From contig NZ_JBEJGX010000003.1 of the NCBI RefSeq assembly GCF_040253635.1, positions 9,015,501 to 9,079,500 of the forward strand: a DNA stretch of 64,000 nt, in the 5' to 3' direction. Under the pieces are notes generated by a model. The model was not told the origin of the DNA. It searched no databases and saw only the letters and a list, made by a program, of their open reading frames with translations. The position numbers and the translations under genes were made by a program. Positions 17,348-26,759 of this stretch are shown here, one piece after another; the first letter of the stretch is position 1, and each line of letters opens with the position of its first letter. This DNA is from Streptomyces sp. Edi2 (GTDB lineage Bacteria > Actinomycetota > Actinomycetes > Streptomycetales > Streptomycetaceae).

Positions 17348-19099
17348 ATGGGGAAGAGGAGCGTTGTTGCCACGTTGGCCGCCGCCCTGGCGACAGGGTC
17401 TCTTTTGACGGGTGGGGCGGGTGGGACGGGTTCGCCGGGTTGGGTGCGTTCGGTGGGCGCACCGAGTGCGCGCGCGGCAGCCACTGAAGCCGGGGCAGCC
17501 GTCGGTTCGCCGCCGTCGGCCGACGCGTCCCCGATGCCGGGAGTCGATCTCGACACGGTGACGATCCCGGAGTTACAGGACCGGATGGCGGACGGTTCAC
17601 TCACCCCGTCGGCACTGACCACCGCCTACCTGCGGCGGATCAAGGCCATCAACCCCAAGATCCACGCGGTGCTGCGGACCGACCCGACGGCTCTGCGCCA
17701 GGCCGCCGCCAGCGATGCCAGGCACCGGCACGGTAATACCCGCGGCCCGCTCGATGGCATCCCCGTCCTGCTCAAGGACAATGTGAACACCCGCGACATG
17801 CCGACAACGGCTGGGTCGTCGGCGCTGGCCGGGAGCCCGCCGGACACCGATGCCCCGCTGGTGACCCGGCTGCGGGACGCGGGGGCGGTGATCCTCGGCA
17901 AGACCAATCTCTCCGAGTGGGCGAACTTCCGGGCGGCCAAGCCGACATCGGGGTGGTCGGCGGTGGGCGGACAGACCCATAACCCGTATGTACTGGACCG
18001 GAACCCGTGCGGCTCGTCTTCCGGCTCGGCTGCTGCGCTCGCCGCTTCGCTGTCGCAGGTGGCGATCGGTACCGAGACAGACGGCTCCATCGTGTGCCCG
18101 GCCGGGATGAACGGGGTGGTCGGCCACAAGCCCAGCCGCGGACTGGTCAGCCAGGCCGGCGTGGTGCCGATCTCCGCCGAACAGGACACCGCGGGGCCCA
18201 TGGCCCGCAATGTCACCGATGCCGCGCTCACCCTCTCCGTCCTCGTCGGCGGTGGCGAGGCCCCGCGTCCTGGCGACGCCTCGCACCCCGGCGGCCACTC
18301 CGACCTCGTCAGCTCCACCAGCTCCACCAGCTCCACCAGCCCTGTCAGTCCCACGAGCCCCCTCGGCTCCTCCGACCTCCTCGGTGAGCTGACGCACCGC
18401 GGCAGTCTGCGCGGCAAGCGGATCGGCCTGTGGCGGCTGCCCTCGCTCGGGCCGGAGGTGGACGCCGTGATGACCCGCACGGCAGAGAATCTGCGTACCG
18501 CGGGAGCTGAGGTCGTGGAGGTGACACCGCCGTATCAGCAACGTCTCGCCGAACTCGAATTCCCGGCGCTGTTCAGCGAGTTCCACCGGGACATCAACGC
18601 CTACCTCGCCACTCGCCACGGGCCCCGCAACCTCGCCGCACTGATCGATTTCCACCGCACCCACCCAGAAGAGCGGACCTGCTTCGCCGGCCAGGAGCTG
18701 TTCGAGCAGGCCCTCGCTGCGCCTCCCACCACCGACCCCGCATACCGCGCCAAGCGCGCCGAGTTGAAGGACCTTTCCCGGCGCTCCATGGACGAGACCC
18801 TGAGCGCCCACCATTTGGACGCCATCGCCGCACCGACGAACCCGCCCGCCTGGACGACCGACTGTGCCCGCGGCGACAACGATGTGATCCCGTCTTCGAC
18901 CCCCGCCGCCGTCGCCGGGTATCCGTCGCTGTCGGTGCCCGCCGGGTTCGTGAACAAGCTGCCCGTCGGCCTGCTCCTGATGGCCGGTGACCATCAGGAT
19001 GCCAAGCTCCTGTCGCTGGGTGCCGCGGTGCAGCACCGGCTGGACGCCTGGCGGGCACCGGCCTACCTGCCGTCGGTGGGGCCCGACGCCTCCCGGTGA
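17348..19099 (+). CDS. Secreted amidase (amidase signature family)
   Basis: 583 residues from the ATG at 17348. A signal peptide is visible (MGKRSVVATLAAALATGSLL), followed by an Ala/Gly/Pro-rich leader; the enzyme core starts near TVTIPELQDRMADGSLT. The triad is present: Lys in GIPVLLKDNVNTRDMPT, cis-Ser in CGSSSGSAAALAAS, nucleophile Ser in GTETDGSIVCPAGMNG. Like peptide amidase-type enzymes it should hydrolyse amides outside the cytoplasm. Unusual is an insert at about residues 318-340, rich in Ser/Thr/Pro (SSTSSTSSTSPVSPTSP), coded by repeated AGCTCCACC units, placed between the Ser loop and the C-terminal half. The start lacks a clear ribosome binding site, so a more upstream start or leaderless message is possible. 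Unrelated in neighbourhood to the AtzE-like amidase at 1994. Confidence 0.88.
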   Translation: MGKRSVVATLAAALATGSLLTGGAGGTGSPGWVRSVGAPSARAAATEAGAAVGSPPSADASPMPGVDLDTVTIPELQDRMADGSLTPSALTTAYLRRIKAINPKIHAVLRTDPTALRQAAASDARHRHGNTRGPLDGIPVLLKDNVNTRDMPTTAGSSALAGSPPDTDAPLVTRLRDAGAVILGKTNLSEWANFRAAKPTSGWSAVGGQTHNPYVLDRNPCGSSSGSAAALAASLSQVAIGTETDGSIVCPAGMNGVVGHKPSRGLVSQAGVVPISAEQDTAGPMARNVTDAALTLSVLVGGGEAPRPGDASHPGGHSDLVSSTSSTSSTSPVSPTSPLGSSDLLGELTHRGSLRGKRIGLWRLPSLGPEVDAVMTRTAENLRTAGAEVVEVTPPYQQRLAELEFPALFSEFHRDINAYLATRHGPRNLAALIDFHRTHPEERTCFAGQELFEQALAAPPTTDPAYRAKRAELKDLSRRSMDETLSAHHLDAIAAPTNPPAWTTDCARGDNDVIPSSTPAAVAGYPSLSVPAGFVNKLPVGLLLMAGDHQDAKLLSLGAAVQHRLDAWRAPAYLPSVGPDASR

Positions 19100-20018
19100 A
19101 GGGTCGGGTGACGGCGTCGGCTCCAGCCGCACGACGCGCTCGCGCACGAGGCTCGCGCACGCCGCCGCACCACGCCACGCCTCGTCACTCCCCGCGGGTA
19201 CGGGCTTGCCGTTGAGGTCTCGGCGACCTCGCCCGTCGCTGGACGTGTCGTGAGCGGTGCGGGCGGGCGTAACCCCCTCGGCGGGGGCGTCGAGAGCCGG
19301 AGCGGGCAAGGGGGTCTACGACAGCGGCAGCAGTGGCAGCATCGGCAGCAGTTACTGTGCCGGTGACGGCGAGGGCTCCGGCCAGGGGACTCGTCGTTGA
19401 GAGCTTTGCGGTGGCCGAGAGCGCTGTCTTCCTTACGCGCGAAGTAGTTGGCCGACGGTCCGCATGTTCACCCGCTACGAGCCCACGGGCGGACGCGGAG
19501 TCGGCCTCAGCGCCCGACCCCCGGCCCCGACCCCGGCGTCGGACCCGGCGCCGACCCCGGAAGCGGTCGCGTTCCAGGCCGCGTCGGCCGACTGCCCCTC
19601 ACTCACACCACACCACACATCACACACCACCCACCAATCTCCACTGATGCGAAAGCACAGGCCCCAAACACCAGCCACCCCAAGGCCCGTGCATTCGCGC
19701 CGAGTTCCGGCCGTGCGACGTCTCACGGTTTCGGCAGCGGGAGAAAAGAATCTCCGGCTGATAGCGCTCCACCGCGCGGAATATCCGGTTCCGCGCGCTG
19801 GTGCGCCGGGGCATGAGCACGATCACCGCCGTTGAACTCTGCACCTTCCCTAAGGTGTTGGCCCGTTCGTTGCCTGATCCGACGGTGCCACTTGATGATC
19901 CCCTCGTCCCTGCCAGCATGTGGCGGCGCGGGCCGGTCTTCGGCGCGCCGGCTGAAGACCTCCTCTGCTGCCTCGCAACAAAGGAGGAGCCGAGACGAGC
20001 AGAACAGAGGAGTGGAAC
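19100..20018. other. Long gene-free region before the melanin operon
   Basis: About 920 bases. All open frames are short and of biased composition. It contains a CA-rich stretch near 19605-19640 (CACACCACACATCACACACC type). The last 300 bases should hold the melC promoter; no clear consensus box was identified. Confidence 0.4.
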
Positions 20019-20522
20019 ATGTCGCGTCCCACCCGACGACAGGTGCTGCACGGCAGCGCCGCGGCCCTTGCCGGAGCGGCGCTCGCCGCACCGGTTGCCC
20101 TGGCCGACACCGCCGTCGCCCGCCCCGCCGGCGGCCACAAGCACCCAGCGGGCGATGGAAACCCCGGGAGCAACGGACACCCCGGCGGTCACGAAATGCC
20201 GGAGCCCTTCGACGAGGTGTACCAGGGCCGTCACATCGAGGGCTGGCCGGCGGACGAGCAGAACCCGGAGCGCGGAAGCCACGGAAGCCGCGAGCGGAAG
20301 GGAAGCCATACAGATGCCCAGGCCGGCCCGGCCGGACCCCACGACGGCATGGACTTCGTCGTCCGCATCGACAACGACGACCTCCATGTGATGCGGAACG
20401 CGGACGGCACCTGGATCAGCCTCGTGAACCACTACGAGACGTTCACCACGCCACGCGCCGTGGCGCGCGCCGCCGTTCGTGAACTGCAGGGCGCCGATCT
20501 GGTCCCAGTCGTCACCGGCTGA
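20019..20522 (+). CDS. melC1: Tyrosinase cofactor (copper chaperone) MelC1
   Basis: 167 residues from an ATG with GAGGAG upstream. The N-terminus [17 protein letters not shown] and following hydrophobic run is a Tat signal peptide. A His/Gly/Pro-rich stretch ([20 protein letters not shown]) follows, then the conserved MelC1 core: [10 protein letters not shown], and [30 protein letters not shown] (quoted here only by its ends) to the C-terminal [14 protein letters not shown]. MelC1 binds the apo-tyrosinase MelC2, delivers copper and carries it through the Tat pathway. It is 40 bases upstream of melC2 on the same strand. The His-rich insert plus the second charged insert ([16 protein letters not shown]) make it longer than classical MelC1 proteins (about 120-150 residues). 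Confidence 0.95.
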   Translation: MSRPTRRQVLHGSAAALAGAALAAPVALADTAVARPAGGHKHPAGDGNPGSNGHPGGHEMPEPFDEVYQGRHIEGWPADEQNPERGSHGSRERKGSHTDAQAGPAGPHDGMDFVVRIDNDDLHVMRNADGTWISLVNHYETFTTPRAVARAAVRELQGADLVPVVTG

Positions 20523-20562
20523 CGTCTTCCCCTGACCGTCCCCCCACCGAGGAGTCCTCGAC

Positions 20563-21381
20563 ATGGCAGTCCGGAAGAACCAGGCGGACCTCACCGCCAC
20601 CGAAAAGCGGAACTTCGTCGATGCGGTGCTGGAGCTGAAGAACAGCGGCCGCTATGACGAGTTCATCAGCACCCACAACGCCTTCATCATCGGCGACACC
20701 GACAACGGAGAACGGACCGGTCACCGATCCCCGTCATTCCTCCCCTGGCACCGCAGGTTCCTCCTGCAGTTCGAGGAGGCCCTGCAGAGCATCACCCCGT
20801 CGGTCACCCTGCCCTACTGGGACTGGACCGTCGACCGCACACCCCGCAGCTCCATCTGGGCTGACGACTTCCTCGGCGGCGACGGGCGGAGCGGCGACGG
20901 CCGGGTGTCTTCGGGACCGTTCGCCTTCAGCAACGGCAAGTGGCCGATGAACATACGCGTGGACGGCCGGACGTTCCTGCGCCGCTCGCTCGGAACCGGG
21001 GTCCGCGAACTGCCGACCCGGGCCGAGGTCGACCGGGTGCTCGCCATGACCACCTACGACGCCGCTCCCTGGAACAGCTCCTCGGACGGCTTCCGCAACA
21101 ACATCGAGGGCTGGCGCGGCCCGAATCTGCACAACCGCGTGCACGTCTGGGTCGGCGGCCAGATGACCACCGGCGCCTCGCCCAACGACCCCGTCTTCTG
21201 GCTGCACCACTGCTTCATCGACAAGCTGTGGGCCGACTGGCAGCGACTGCACCCCAAGTCGGGGTATCTGCCGACCGGCAACACACCCGACGTCGTTGAC
21301 CTCCACGACACGATGAAGCCATGGAACGACGTCACCCCGGCCGACTTGCTGGATCACACCAAGTTCTATACGTATGCATGA
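20563..21381 (+). CDS. melC2: Tyrosinase MelC2
   Basis: 272 residues, ATG with GAGGAG upstream. A type-3 copper oxidase that hydroxylates monophenols and oxidises o-diphenols to quinones, the committed step of melanin formation. All six copper ligands are at the positions known for Streptomyces tyrosinases: H38, H54 and H63 for CuA (ISTHNAF, TGHRSPSF, LPWHRRF) and H190, H194 and H216 for CuB (NLHNRVHVW, FWLHHCF). It has no signal peptide and leaves the cell with MelC1 by the Tat route. Full length. A long perfect hairpin 155 bases downstream is the likely terminator of melC1-melC2. Confidence 0.97.
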   Translation: MAVRKNQADLTATEKRNFVDAVLELKNSGRYDEFISTHNAFIIGDTDNGERTGHRSPSFLPWHRRFLLQFEEALQSITPSVTLPYWDWTVDRTPRSSIWADDFLGGDGRSGDGRVSSGPFAFSNGKWPMNIRVDGRTFLRRSLGTGVRELPTRAEVDRVLAMTTYDAAPWNSSSDGFRNNIEGWRGPNLHNRVHVWVGGQMTTGASPNDPVFWLHHCFIDKLWADWQRLHPKSGYLPTGNTPDVVDLHDTMKPWNDVTPADLLDHTKFYTYA

Positions 21382-21535
21382 CAGGTACATGACAATTTGA
21401 CCGTTCTCCGCACTCCGATGCCGCCCCACTCGGCGCCTGGCTCGGCGCTCGAGCCGACGCCCGAGTCTGCGGCGCCAAGTTCCCGGAGGCGCCCGCGATC
21501 TGCGCCCTCGCGTCCGATCGCATGACCCATGTGCT

Positions 21536-21571
21536 GGCACGGCCTCGCGCACTACGGCGCGAGGCCGTGCC
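21536..21571. terminator. Strong hairpin after the melC operon
   Basis: Perfect 15-bp stem GGCACGGCCTCGCGC / GCGCGAGGCCGTGCC with a 6-base loop, no T-tract. It lies 155 bases downstream of the melC2 stop with no gene between. Confidence 0.8.
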
Positions 21572-22086
21572 GGCGCTCTGGGCAAGCGGAATCGTGGTGG
21601 TAATGGTCATGGGAATGACAGTGGCGGCGGTGATCACGGTGCTCCGGGCTCGCCACACGTCCCTCTCCTCATGGATGAGCAGGCGGGCGGCCCGGTCGTG
21701 AACGGAGCATTCACTCTGCGTCGGGTCCTTGGCGGCCCCATCTGCGCTGCGTCCGCCGCGGCCCGATACGAACAGGCCACGTTCAACGGCCTTCCGCCGG
21801 CGGCCGCACACCGCAGCAAACTCACTGTGCTGACTCGCACACCGACCGTATTAGTCCGCCCCGGTCATGCAAATTCAATACGTCACCGCACCGCAGCGGC
21901 GATGTCGCAGCCGCCCAGGCCGCACGACTGTGGCGCGCCCCGGCGGAACGCTGTCCTGGCTGACGACGGAACGACGGAACGACGGAATGGCGGATGCCCG
22001 GGATGGCTGGTGCCCGGGATGGACATCCCGGGCACCAGGGGGTGCACGCTTGGCCGTCAGGAGGTGACGGCCATCAGCGGCTGCCG
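21572..22086. other. Gene-free region after the melC terminator
   Basis: About 515 bases. No supported gene. A short GACGGAACGACGGAACGACGGAATG repeat-like run lies near 21965-21990 and a CCCGGGATG direct repeat near 21998-22030. Confidence 0.4.
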
Positions 22087-22356
22087 TCAGCCGTAGTAGA
22101 CGACGATGACACTGGGGCCGAAGCCATAGCCGTAGTAGCCCCCGTAGTCGTAGTAGTCGCCATAGCCGTAGTCATAGCCGTGGCCGTAGCGGTCGCCCCA
22201 GCCGTGGCCGTCGCCCACGTGGCTGGAGTAGCTGAATGGCGCATGTGTCGGGGCGGCGGCGGTAGCCGTCCCTGCAGTGGCGACCGCTGCACCACCAGCC
22301 AGCAGGAGCCCTCCTGCGGTCAGCGCGATGGCTCGTGTCAATCGATTGGTGGACAT
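22087..22356 (-). CDS. Secreted Gly/Tyr-rich small protein
   Basis: 89 residues from an ATG. Residues 1-33 are a signal peptide (RLTRAIALTAGGLLLAGGAA with a TATAAA cleavage region). The mature chain of about 55 residues is dominated by Gly, Tyr, Asp and His: YSSHVGDGHGWGDRYGHGYD and then YGYGDYYDYGGYYGYG, ending FGPSVIVVYYG. Such low-complexity aromatic sequences resemble cell-surface or structural proteins; no family name is recognised. Whether the Tyr-rich chain is a substrate for the nearby tyrosinase is pure speculation. Transcribed away from melC, alone. Confidence 0.75.
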   Translation of the reverse strand: MSTNRLTRAIALTAGGLLLAGGAAVATAGTATAAAPTHAPFSYSSHVGDGHGWGDRYGHGYDYGYGDYYDYGGYYGYGFGPSVIVVYYG

Positions 22357-22879
22357 AGGTCCACACCTTCTTATTGCTAGGGATTTGGCGGCCCGCCACC
22401 CGATGATTGAGTCCTCGCCACAGGCGAGAACCAGAGGCTCGGGAGTTCCCTGGGCTAACCGCCTCCTGGCGGCCGCCCCGGATGAGTCGGATTTGCCGCA
22501 TATGTGCCTCTTATGTGGAGCTTACACCCCTCCCCTCAAACGCTTCAAACGAGAGATGGGTAATACACCCAATGAATCTCGCGGCGAGGCGTATACAGAG
22601 GCGGGTCGTATGCGGGGACCGGACCTTTCACCCCCACGGTGGGTCGCAACTGTGCAGGCTGGCTGACTGTCGTGGGACTCGCTTGACCGTGAGGGGGAGG
22701 CGGAAGGGGAGGGAGGGGGCGATCGAGTGCGAAACCGACGTCAGCGGTTCGACCCGACTCCACGGGTCATCCCTCATCAGCCGCCGCTGCGAGGCCTATC
22801 CCGCCCCCGGGGCTTGCCCAACGAGGCGACGGGCAGCGGGAGCGGGACACGGTCCTGCCAACAATCCTGTGAGCTCCCC
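22357..22879. other. Gene-free region upstream of the Gly/Tyr-rich gene
   Basis: About 520 bases; short, compositionally biased frames only. The part next to 22357 should contain the promoter of the Gly/Tyr-rich gene. Confidence 0.4.
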
Positions 22880-23671
22880 TTAGACGTCTTCCGGGTCAAA
22901 TACTGCGTGCCAGGCGGCAGTCAGCACGATGGCGGCATCGCGGTCCAACAAGTGCGGCCCACCGAAGGCCATCGCGGTATCGAGCAGAGCGCTCAGGGCT
23001 GAATCCCACGGATCTGCGAGAACTGCTTCCCCGTCCTCATCGAGGAGGAAGGAACTGGTTCTTGCCCGTTGCTGGGCACTCTTCGTGACCACCCAATAGA
23101 TCAGCGAGAATCCGTGCCCGACGGGTGACCGGGAAGGTCCGGCCCCGGCGATCGACAAGGTCGATGCGTGATCCTGGTTCCGGTAGTGCTTGCCTTCCGG
23201 CTGGTTCACGAGCCACCGACCCCATGCCTTGTGGTACTCCTCATCGGCTTCGGGGTGTCGAGCGGACGCAAGTTCCCGTGCGCCTTCCTCGTCCAGGACG
23301 AGCCCGGCTTCAAGGACGCGGATTACGTGGTCGCCGTGAGAGCCGAAGAGGACCGACGGGGAGAGCTCCTCCAGCAGGTCGACAGCGATGGCGCGTGTGT
23401 AGCCGGCGCCGGACGACAGACCTCGCGCGGCTCGTGCCATCGCGGTACGTTCCTCATCCGTCACCGGTGGCACCACCCGGGCCCGGAAGAGCCGCCCAGG
23501 CCAGCGGGTGACCGATACCCGCTCCAGTGAGTGTTCGACCACGATCCACGGCGGTGTGAACACTGGCAGCATCACCCGCCCACCAGGCGTCGGTGCCTTC
23601 AGGCATTCATGAGACGCGTCACTGGCGAACACAAAGCCCGTTTGCTCGTACGGAGCCGCGAGTTCCTCCAT
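22880..23671 (-). CDS. Hypothetical protein, 263 aa
   Basis: Start chosen at the ATG at 23671, which has GGAGGGG upstream; the open frame continues 100 codons further but that part is Arg/Ser-rich and includes a repeated EFQG/EFRG segment. The sequence is soluble, with no signal peptide or membrane helix. Features: PVFTPPWIVVEHSLERVSVTRWPGRLFRARVV (only ends quoted here as PVFTPPW and FRARVV), an Ala/Arg-rich helix RTAMARAARGLSSGAGYTRA, LLEELSPSVLFGSHGDHVIR and a tail with FDPEDV. The density of charged residues and good codon bias support a real gene. I do not recognise the family. Confidence 0.7.
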   Translation of the reverse strand: MEELAAPYEQTGFVFASDASHECLKAPTPGGRVMLPVFTPPWIVVEHSLERVSVTRWPGRLFRARVVPPVTDEERTAMARAARGLSSGAGYTRAIAVDLLEELSPSVLFGSHGDHVIRVLEAGLVLDEEGARELASARHPEADEEYHKAWGRWLVNQPEGKHYRNQDHASTLSIAGAGPSRSPVGHGFSLIYWVVTKSAQQRARTSSFLLDEDGEAVLADPWDSALSALLDTAMAFGGPHLLDRDAAIVLTAAWHAVFDPEDV

Positions 23672-23954
23672 CGACACCCCTCCACCTCTGAATTCCTGCA
23701 CCACTGCACTCCTGCGCCCCTGAAATTCCTGGACTCCCGGGCCACTGCGACTCCTGGCCGCTCTGGCCTCGATGACACGAACCCTCGAAAGTATCGAGCA
23801 CGGCGCGTCACTTGAGGATCTGCTTATACGCTCATGCCTGGGGAACGACGGGCGTGCTCCGCCGGGTGGATCTCCATCCGGGAGGGGGCGGTAAACACGG
23901 CACGGGATGGCACAGTGCAGCGCAGCACGGTAGGGCACGGCGCTCGGATGTCGG

Positions 23955-24821
23955 CTACCCCACCGGGGCATCGGAGGCAGGCCGGCTCGGGATCTTCAGC
24001 AAGGTGGCCAGATATCCGGGGCACTCTTCGACCACCAGGTGTCCGGTCCCGGGGATCACGCCCAGATCGGCGCCGAGGGCGGCCCGCACCGCGGGGCCGA
24101 GCCGCCTCGGAGGGAGGAAGACATCGTGCTCTCCCGTGACAGCCAGGCGGGATATTGCCCGGGCGGGCAGGGCAGCGGCGCCGGGTGCCCCGCTGGAGCG
24201 CGAGTGCCGGGCGACCAGTGTCATCCAGTGCACCAGTTCCTCGCGGGGCCGCCGGCCGGGCGCGAGCATGGCGCGCAGGAGCCGGGCGCTGTGCGTCGGC
24301 GTGGGGCGGAGAAACCAGGCGGCCGAGGCAGCCAGCACAGTGGGGGTCAACCTCAGCTTGGTCAGCCCGCCAGGGGACACCAGGACGAGCCGGTCGATCC
24401 GGGGGGAGCCGCTGGACAAGGCGATGCCGGCACCGAACGAATGGCCCATCACCGATACCGGCCCGGACGAGTGCTTCTCGATGACCTCGCTCAGCCACGC
24501 GCCATACCAGGACAACCGGCCGCGGGAGAGTCCACGTTCGCCTGAACTGAGACCGGGCTGGCCGGGGACGTCCACCAGCAGGACCCGGTAACCCGCGGCG
24601 ACCAGGGCGGTGGCCAGCGGCAGGGACGTGGCGGCGTTGAAGTTGGTGCCCGGGACGAACACGACCGTCATCTCACCAGAGCCGGCGAGAACCATGTGGG
24701 TTTGTGCGCCGTTGGCGGTCGTGGTCTTGCGTTCGTGCGGCACCTGCCAGGCATCAAGCTGGTCGAGGCACCAGCGTCGGATGAGCTCCTTGCCCGTCGT
24801 ACTGCGGTAGATAGAGTCCAC
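23955..24821 (-). CDS. Alpha/beta hydrolase
   Basis: 288 residues, ATG start. The alpha/beta-hydrolase marks are clear: the oxyanion-hole strand VVFVPGTNFNAA, the nucleophile elbow MGHSFGAG (Ser), the acid region AVTGEHDVFLPPR, and the catalytic His in IPGTGHLVVEEC. Length is normal. The substrate is not evident; family members include esterases, lactonases and lipases. It is an isolated minus-strand gene. The last residues (RPASDAPVG) are probably disordered. Confidence 0.88.
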   Translation of the reverse strand: MDSIYRSTTGKELIRRWCLDQLDAWQVPHERKTTTANGAQTHMVLAGSGEMTVVFVPGTNFNAATSLPLATALVAAGYRVLLVDVPGQPGLSSGERGLSRGRLSWYGAWLSEVIEKHSSGPVSVMGHSFGAGIALSSGSPRIDRLVLVSPGGLTKLRLTPTVLAASAAWFLRPTPTHSARLLRAMLAPGRRPREELVHWMTLVARHSRSSGAPGAAALPARAISRLAVTGEHDVFLPPRRLGPAVRAALGADLGVIPGTGHLVVEECPGYLATLLKIPSRPASDAPVG

Positions 24822-25189
24822 TGGTCGAGTATCGCGCCTCGTCCTGGACAGTGAGTGCCAAGAGCCGTACGGACTAAGTGAGTTGGGTCCTGATCCTGGT
24901 GTAGCCCTGCCCTGCCCTGCCCTGTCTGGTGCTGCGCGGCCTGTTCCCGTCCTGTGTTCACACCGGCATCGGAGCGGCCAGGCGGGCGAGCGTAGGCAGC
25001 GGCGATGAACACGTCGTGTGGCAGATGGTCGGCCACGCCGGCCGGGAGGGGCCTCTTTCCGTATCCCCCGCGGGCATGGGAAGCACTGGCGGCCACCACC
25101 GCCGCAAACTTACTGCCAGGACCGACCCCGAGACCGACCGACCCCGAGACCGACCCCGTCGGCTTACCGGAGTTGGTTGACTGCTTCGT
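24822..25189. other. Intergenic region between divergent genes
   Basis: About 370 bases between the hydrolase (minus) and methyltransferase (plus). Just before the methyltransferase, 25120-25165, there is a repeat of ACCGACCCCGAGACCGACC units. No gene seen. Confidence 0.4.
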
Positions 25190-25966
25190 ATGACCTCATC
25201 CGCGTTCGAGACCGACACTCCCCACCCGATCGTCTACCTCGATCGGGTCGCCGCGACCGACCACGGCCGCTCCTATAAGGGGCGCATGCGCGACGAACTC
25301 GACATCTGCCCGGGCCAAACGGTGCTCGACCTGGGCTGCGGCCCCGGAACCGATCTCGCCTCGCTCGCCCAAGCTGCCGCCGCGACAGGCGCTGTGATCG
25401 GTGTCGACCACGACCGGGCCGCGGTCGACGCCGCCAGGGAGCGCACCGCCGGGCAGCACACTGTCACAGTCCGACTCGGCGACATCCACGACCTGCCGCT
25501 GCCGGACCGCACCGCCGACCGGGCCCGCACCGACCGGGTGCTGCAACACGTCGCCGACCCTGTCCGAGCGCTCCGGGAGATTCACCGCGTACTACGACCC
25601 AGCGGGCGGCTCATCATGGGTGAGCCGGACTGGGACACCCTGGCCGTCGACCATCCGGACAGCGGCCTTTCGCGCGCCTACACCCAGTTCGTCACGGACA
25701 AGGTCGTCCGCAACGCCCGCATCGGCAGGCAGCTCCCCAGGCTGGCAACAGAGGCCGGATTCGCGGTCCCTGCGGTCATCCCGATCACCTCCGTATTCCG
25801 AGATGCCCGGGCGGCCGACGAAATCCTTGGACTGGAGCGCACCACACAGCGCGCGGTGGCCGCCGGTTACCTCACCGAGGAAGGCGCACAACGCTGGCTT
25901 GACCACCTTTCCACCGGCCCCTTCTTCGCGGCGGTGACGCTTTACCTCGTCGTGGCCGAGTCGTAG
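25190..25966 (+). CDS. SAM-dependent methyltransferase (class I)
   Basis: 258 residues from an ATG. Rossmann-type methyltransferase: motif I VLDLGCGPGTDLAS, the acidic end of strand 2 GVDHDRAAV, motif II-like LGDIHDLPLPDRTAD and motif III LRPSGRLIMGEPDW. The overall layout resembles UbiE/MmcP-type small-molecule methyltransferases (Methyltransf_11/25). The C-terminal third (RTTQRAVAAGYLTEEGAQRW) is the cap common in this group. The acceptor is unknown. No biosynthetic neighbours help: a hydrolase lies divergently upstream and a gene-free region downstream. Confidence 0.88.
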   Translation: MTSSAFETDTPHPIVYLDRVAATDHGRSYKGRMRDELDICPGQTVLDLGCGPGTDLASLAQAAAATGAVIGVDHDRAAVDAARERTAGQHTVTVRLGDIHDLPLPDRTADRARTDRVLQHVADPVRALREIHRVLRPSGRLIMGEPDWDTLAVDHPDSGLSRAYTQFVTDKVVRNARIGRQLPRLATEAGFAVPAVIPITSVFRDARAADEILGLERTTQRAVAAGYLTEEGAQRWLDHLSTGPFFAAVTLYLVVAES

Positions 25967-26759
25967 CCACCAGTCCCGCGACGCCGGCCCGCCCGGCACG
26001 GCTCCCGGCCGGTACGACCCGGCCGGTACGACTCCTGGCGGGCACGGTCAGCGACCAGCAGCCCGTGCATACACCTGGCACGTGCGACACGTGAATTCGC
26101 GAGCCCAGCGGCACCGAGAGCCATGTATATGACGCGGCGGTGCGTGCGCCGGCCAGGAGCCTGCAGCCTGCGGTGGTTGCTCTGCGGCGGCACTTCCCAC
26201 CTCAGGTTGCGGTCCAGCGCCGCCATCACCGCCTGGTAGCACCCGCCGCGGCCCGCCGAGCGTCCGTCAGTGCGTCAGACACTGGTCCCGGCAGCCGGCT
26301 GCATCATCATTCCCTGGCGGCCGGCTCAGGCATGTGGCCCTCACTCTCGCCCCGTCGGACGGGCAGTCGGCGAACGCTTACGTACAGCGCTTGGGTACAG
26401 GCTGGCTGGCCACCAAACCGACGCAACACCAACGCCCGTCACCTGGTCACCCCGACGCGCTCGCCGATCCATGTCGCGAACACACGAACACACCCCGCAT
26501 TCGCAGAGAGAAGGTGAACCACCGGGGCGCCAGACCTGCGCGCTCCAGGCATGACGGCTTCGCCGCTCGGAGCACTCGCGGGATGCGCATGGCCGCCCAG
26601 GGACGGAACAGTGTTTTTTGAGAGCCTTGGTCAGGTTGCCGGACCCCCCACGCGGCATGAAACGTCTTCTCGGATGTCCGTGCCTCCACCCAGTCGTGGG
26701 TCCGAGCCGGATGTCGGGCTACCGGGCTACCTGGCTGCCGGCTGGCTAAAGTGGCTGCT
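25967..26759. other. Gene-free region upstream of the phosphotransferase
   Basis: Nearly 800 bases without a supportable gene. A direct repeat CGGCCGGTACGA occurs twice at about 26005-26035. Some frames are long for their size but none shows a recognisable fold; decayed sequence is possible given the IS remnant just beyond the next gene. Confidence 0.4.

Noticed and set aside
17597..19309. 570-codon minus-strand frame opposite the secreted amidase
   Set aside because: The plus strand encodes the full amidase triad and signal peptide; the other strand has no recognisable feature.
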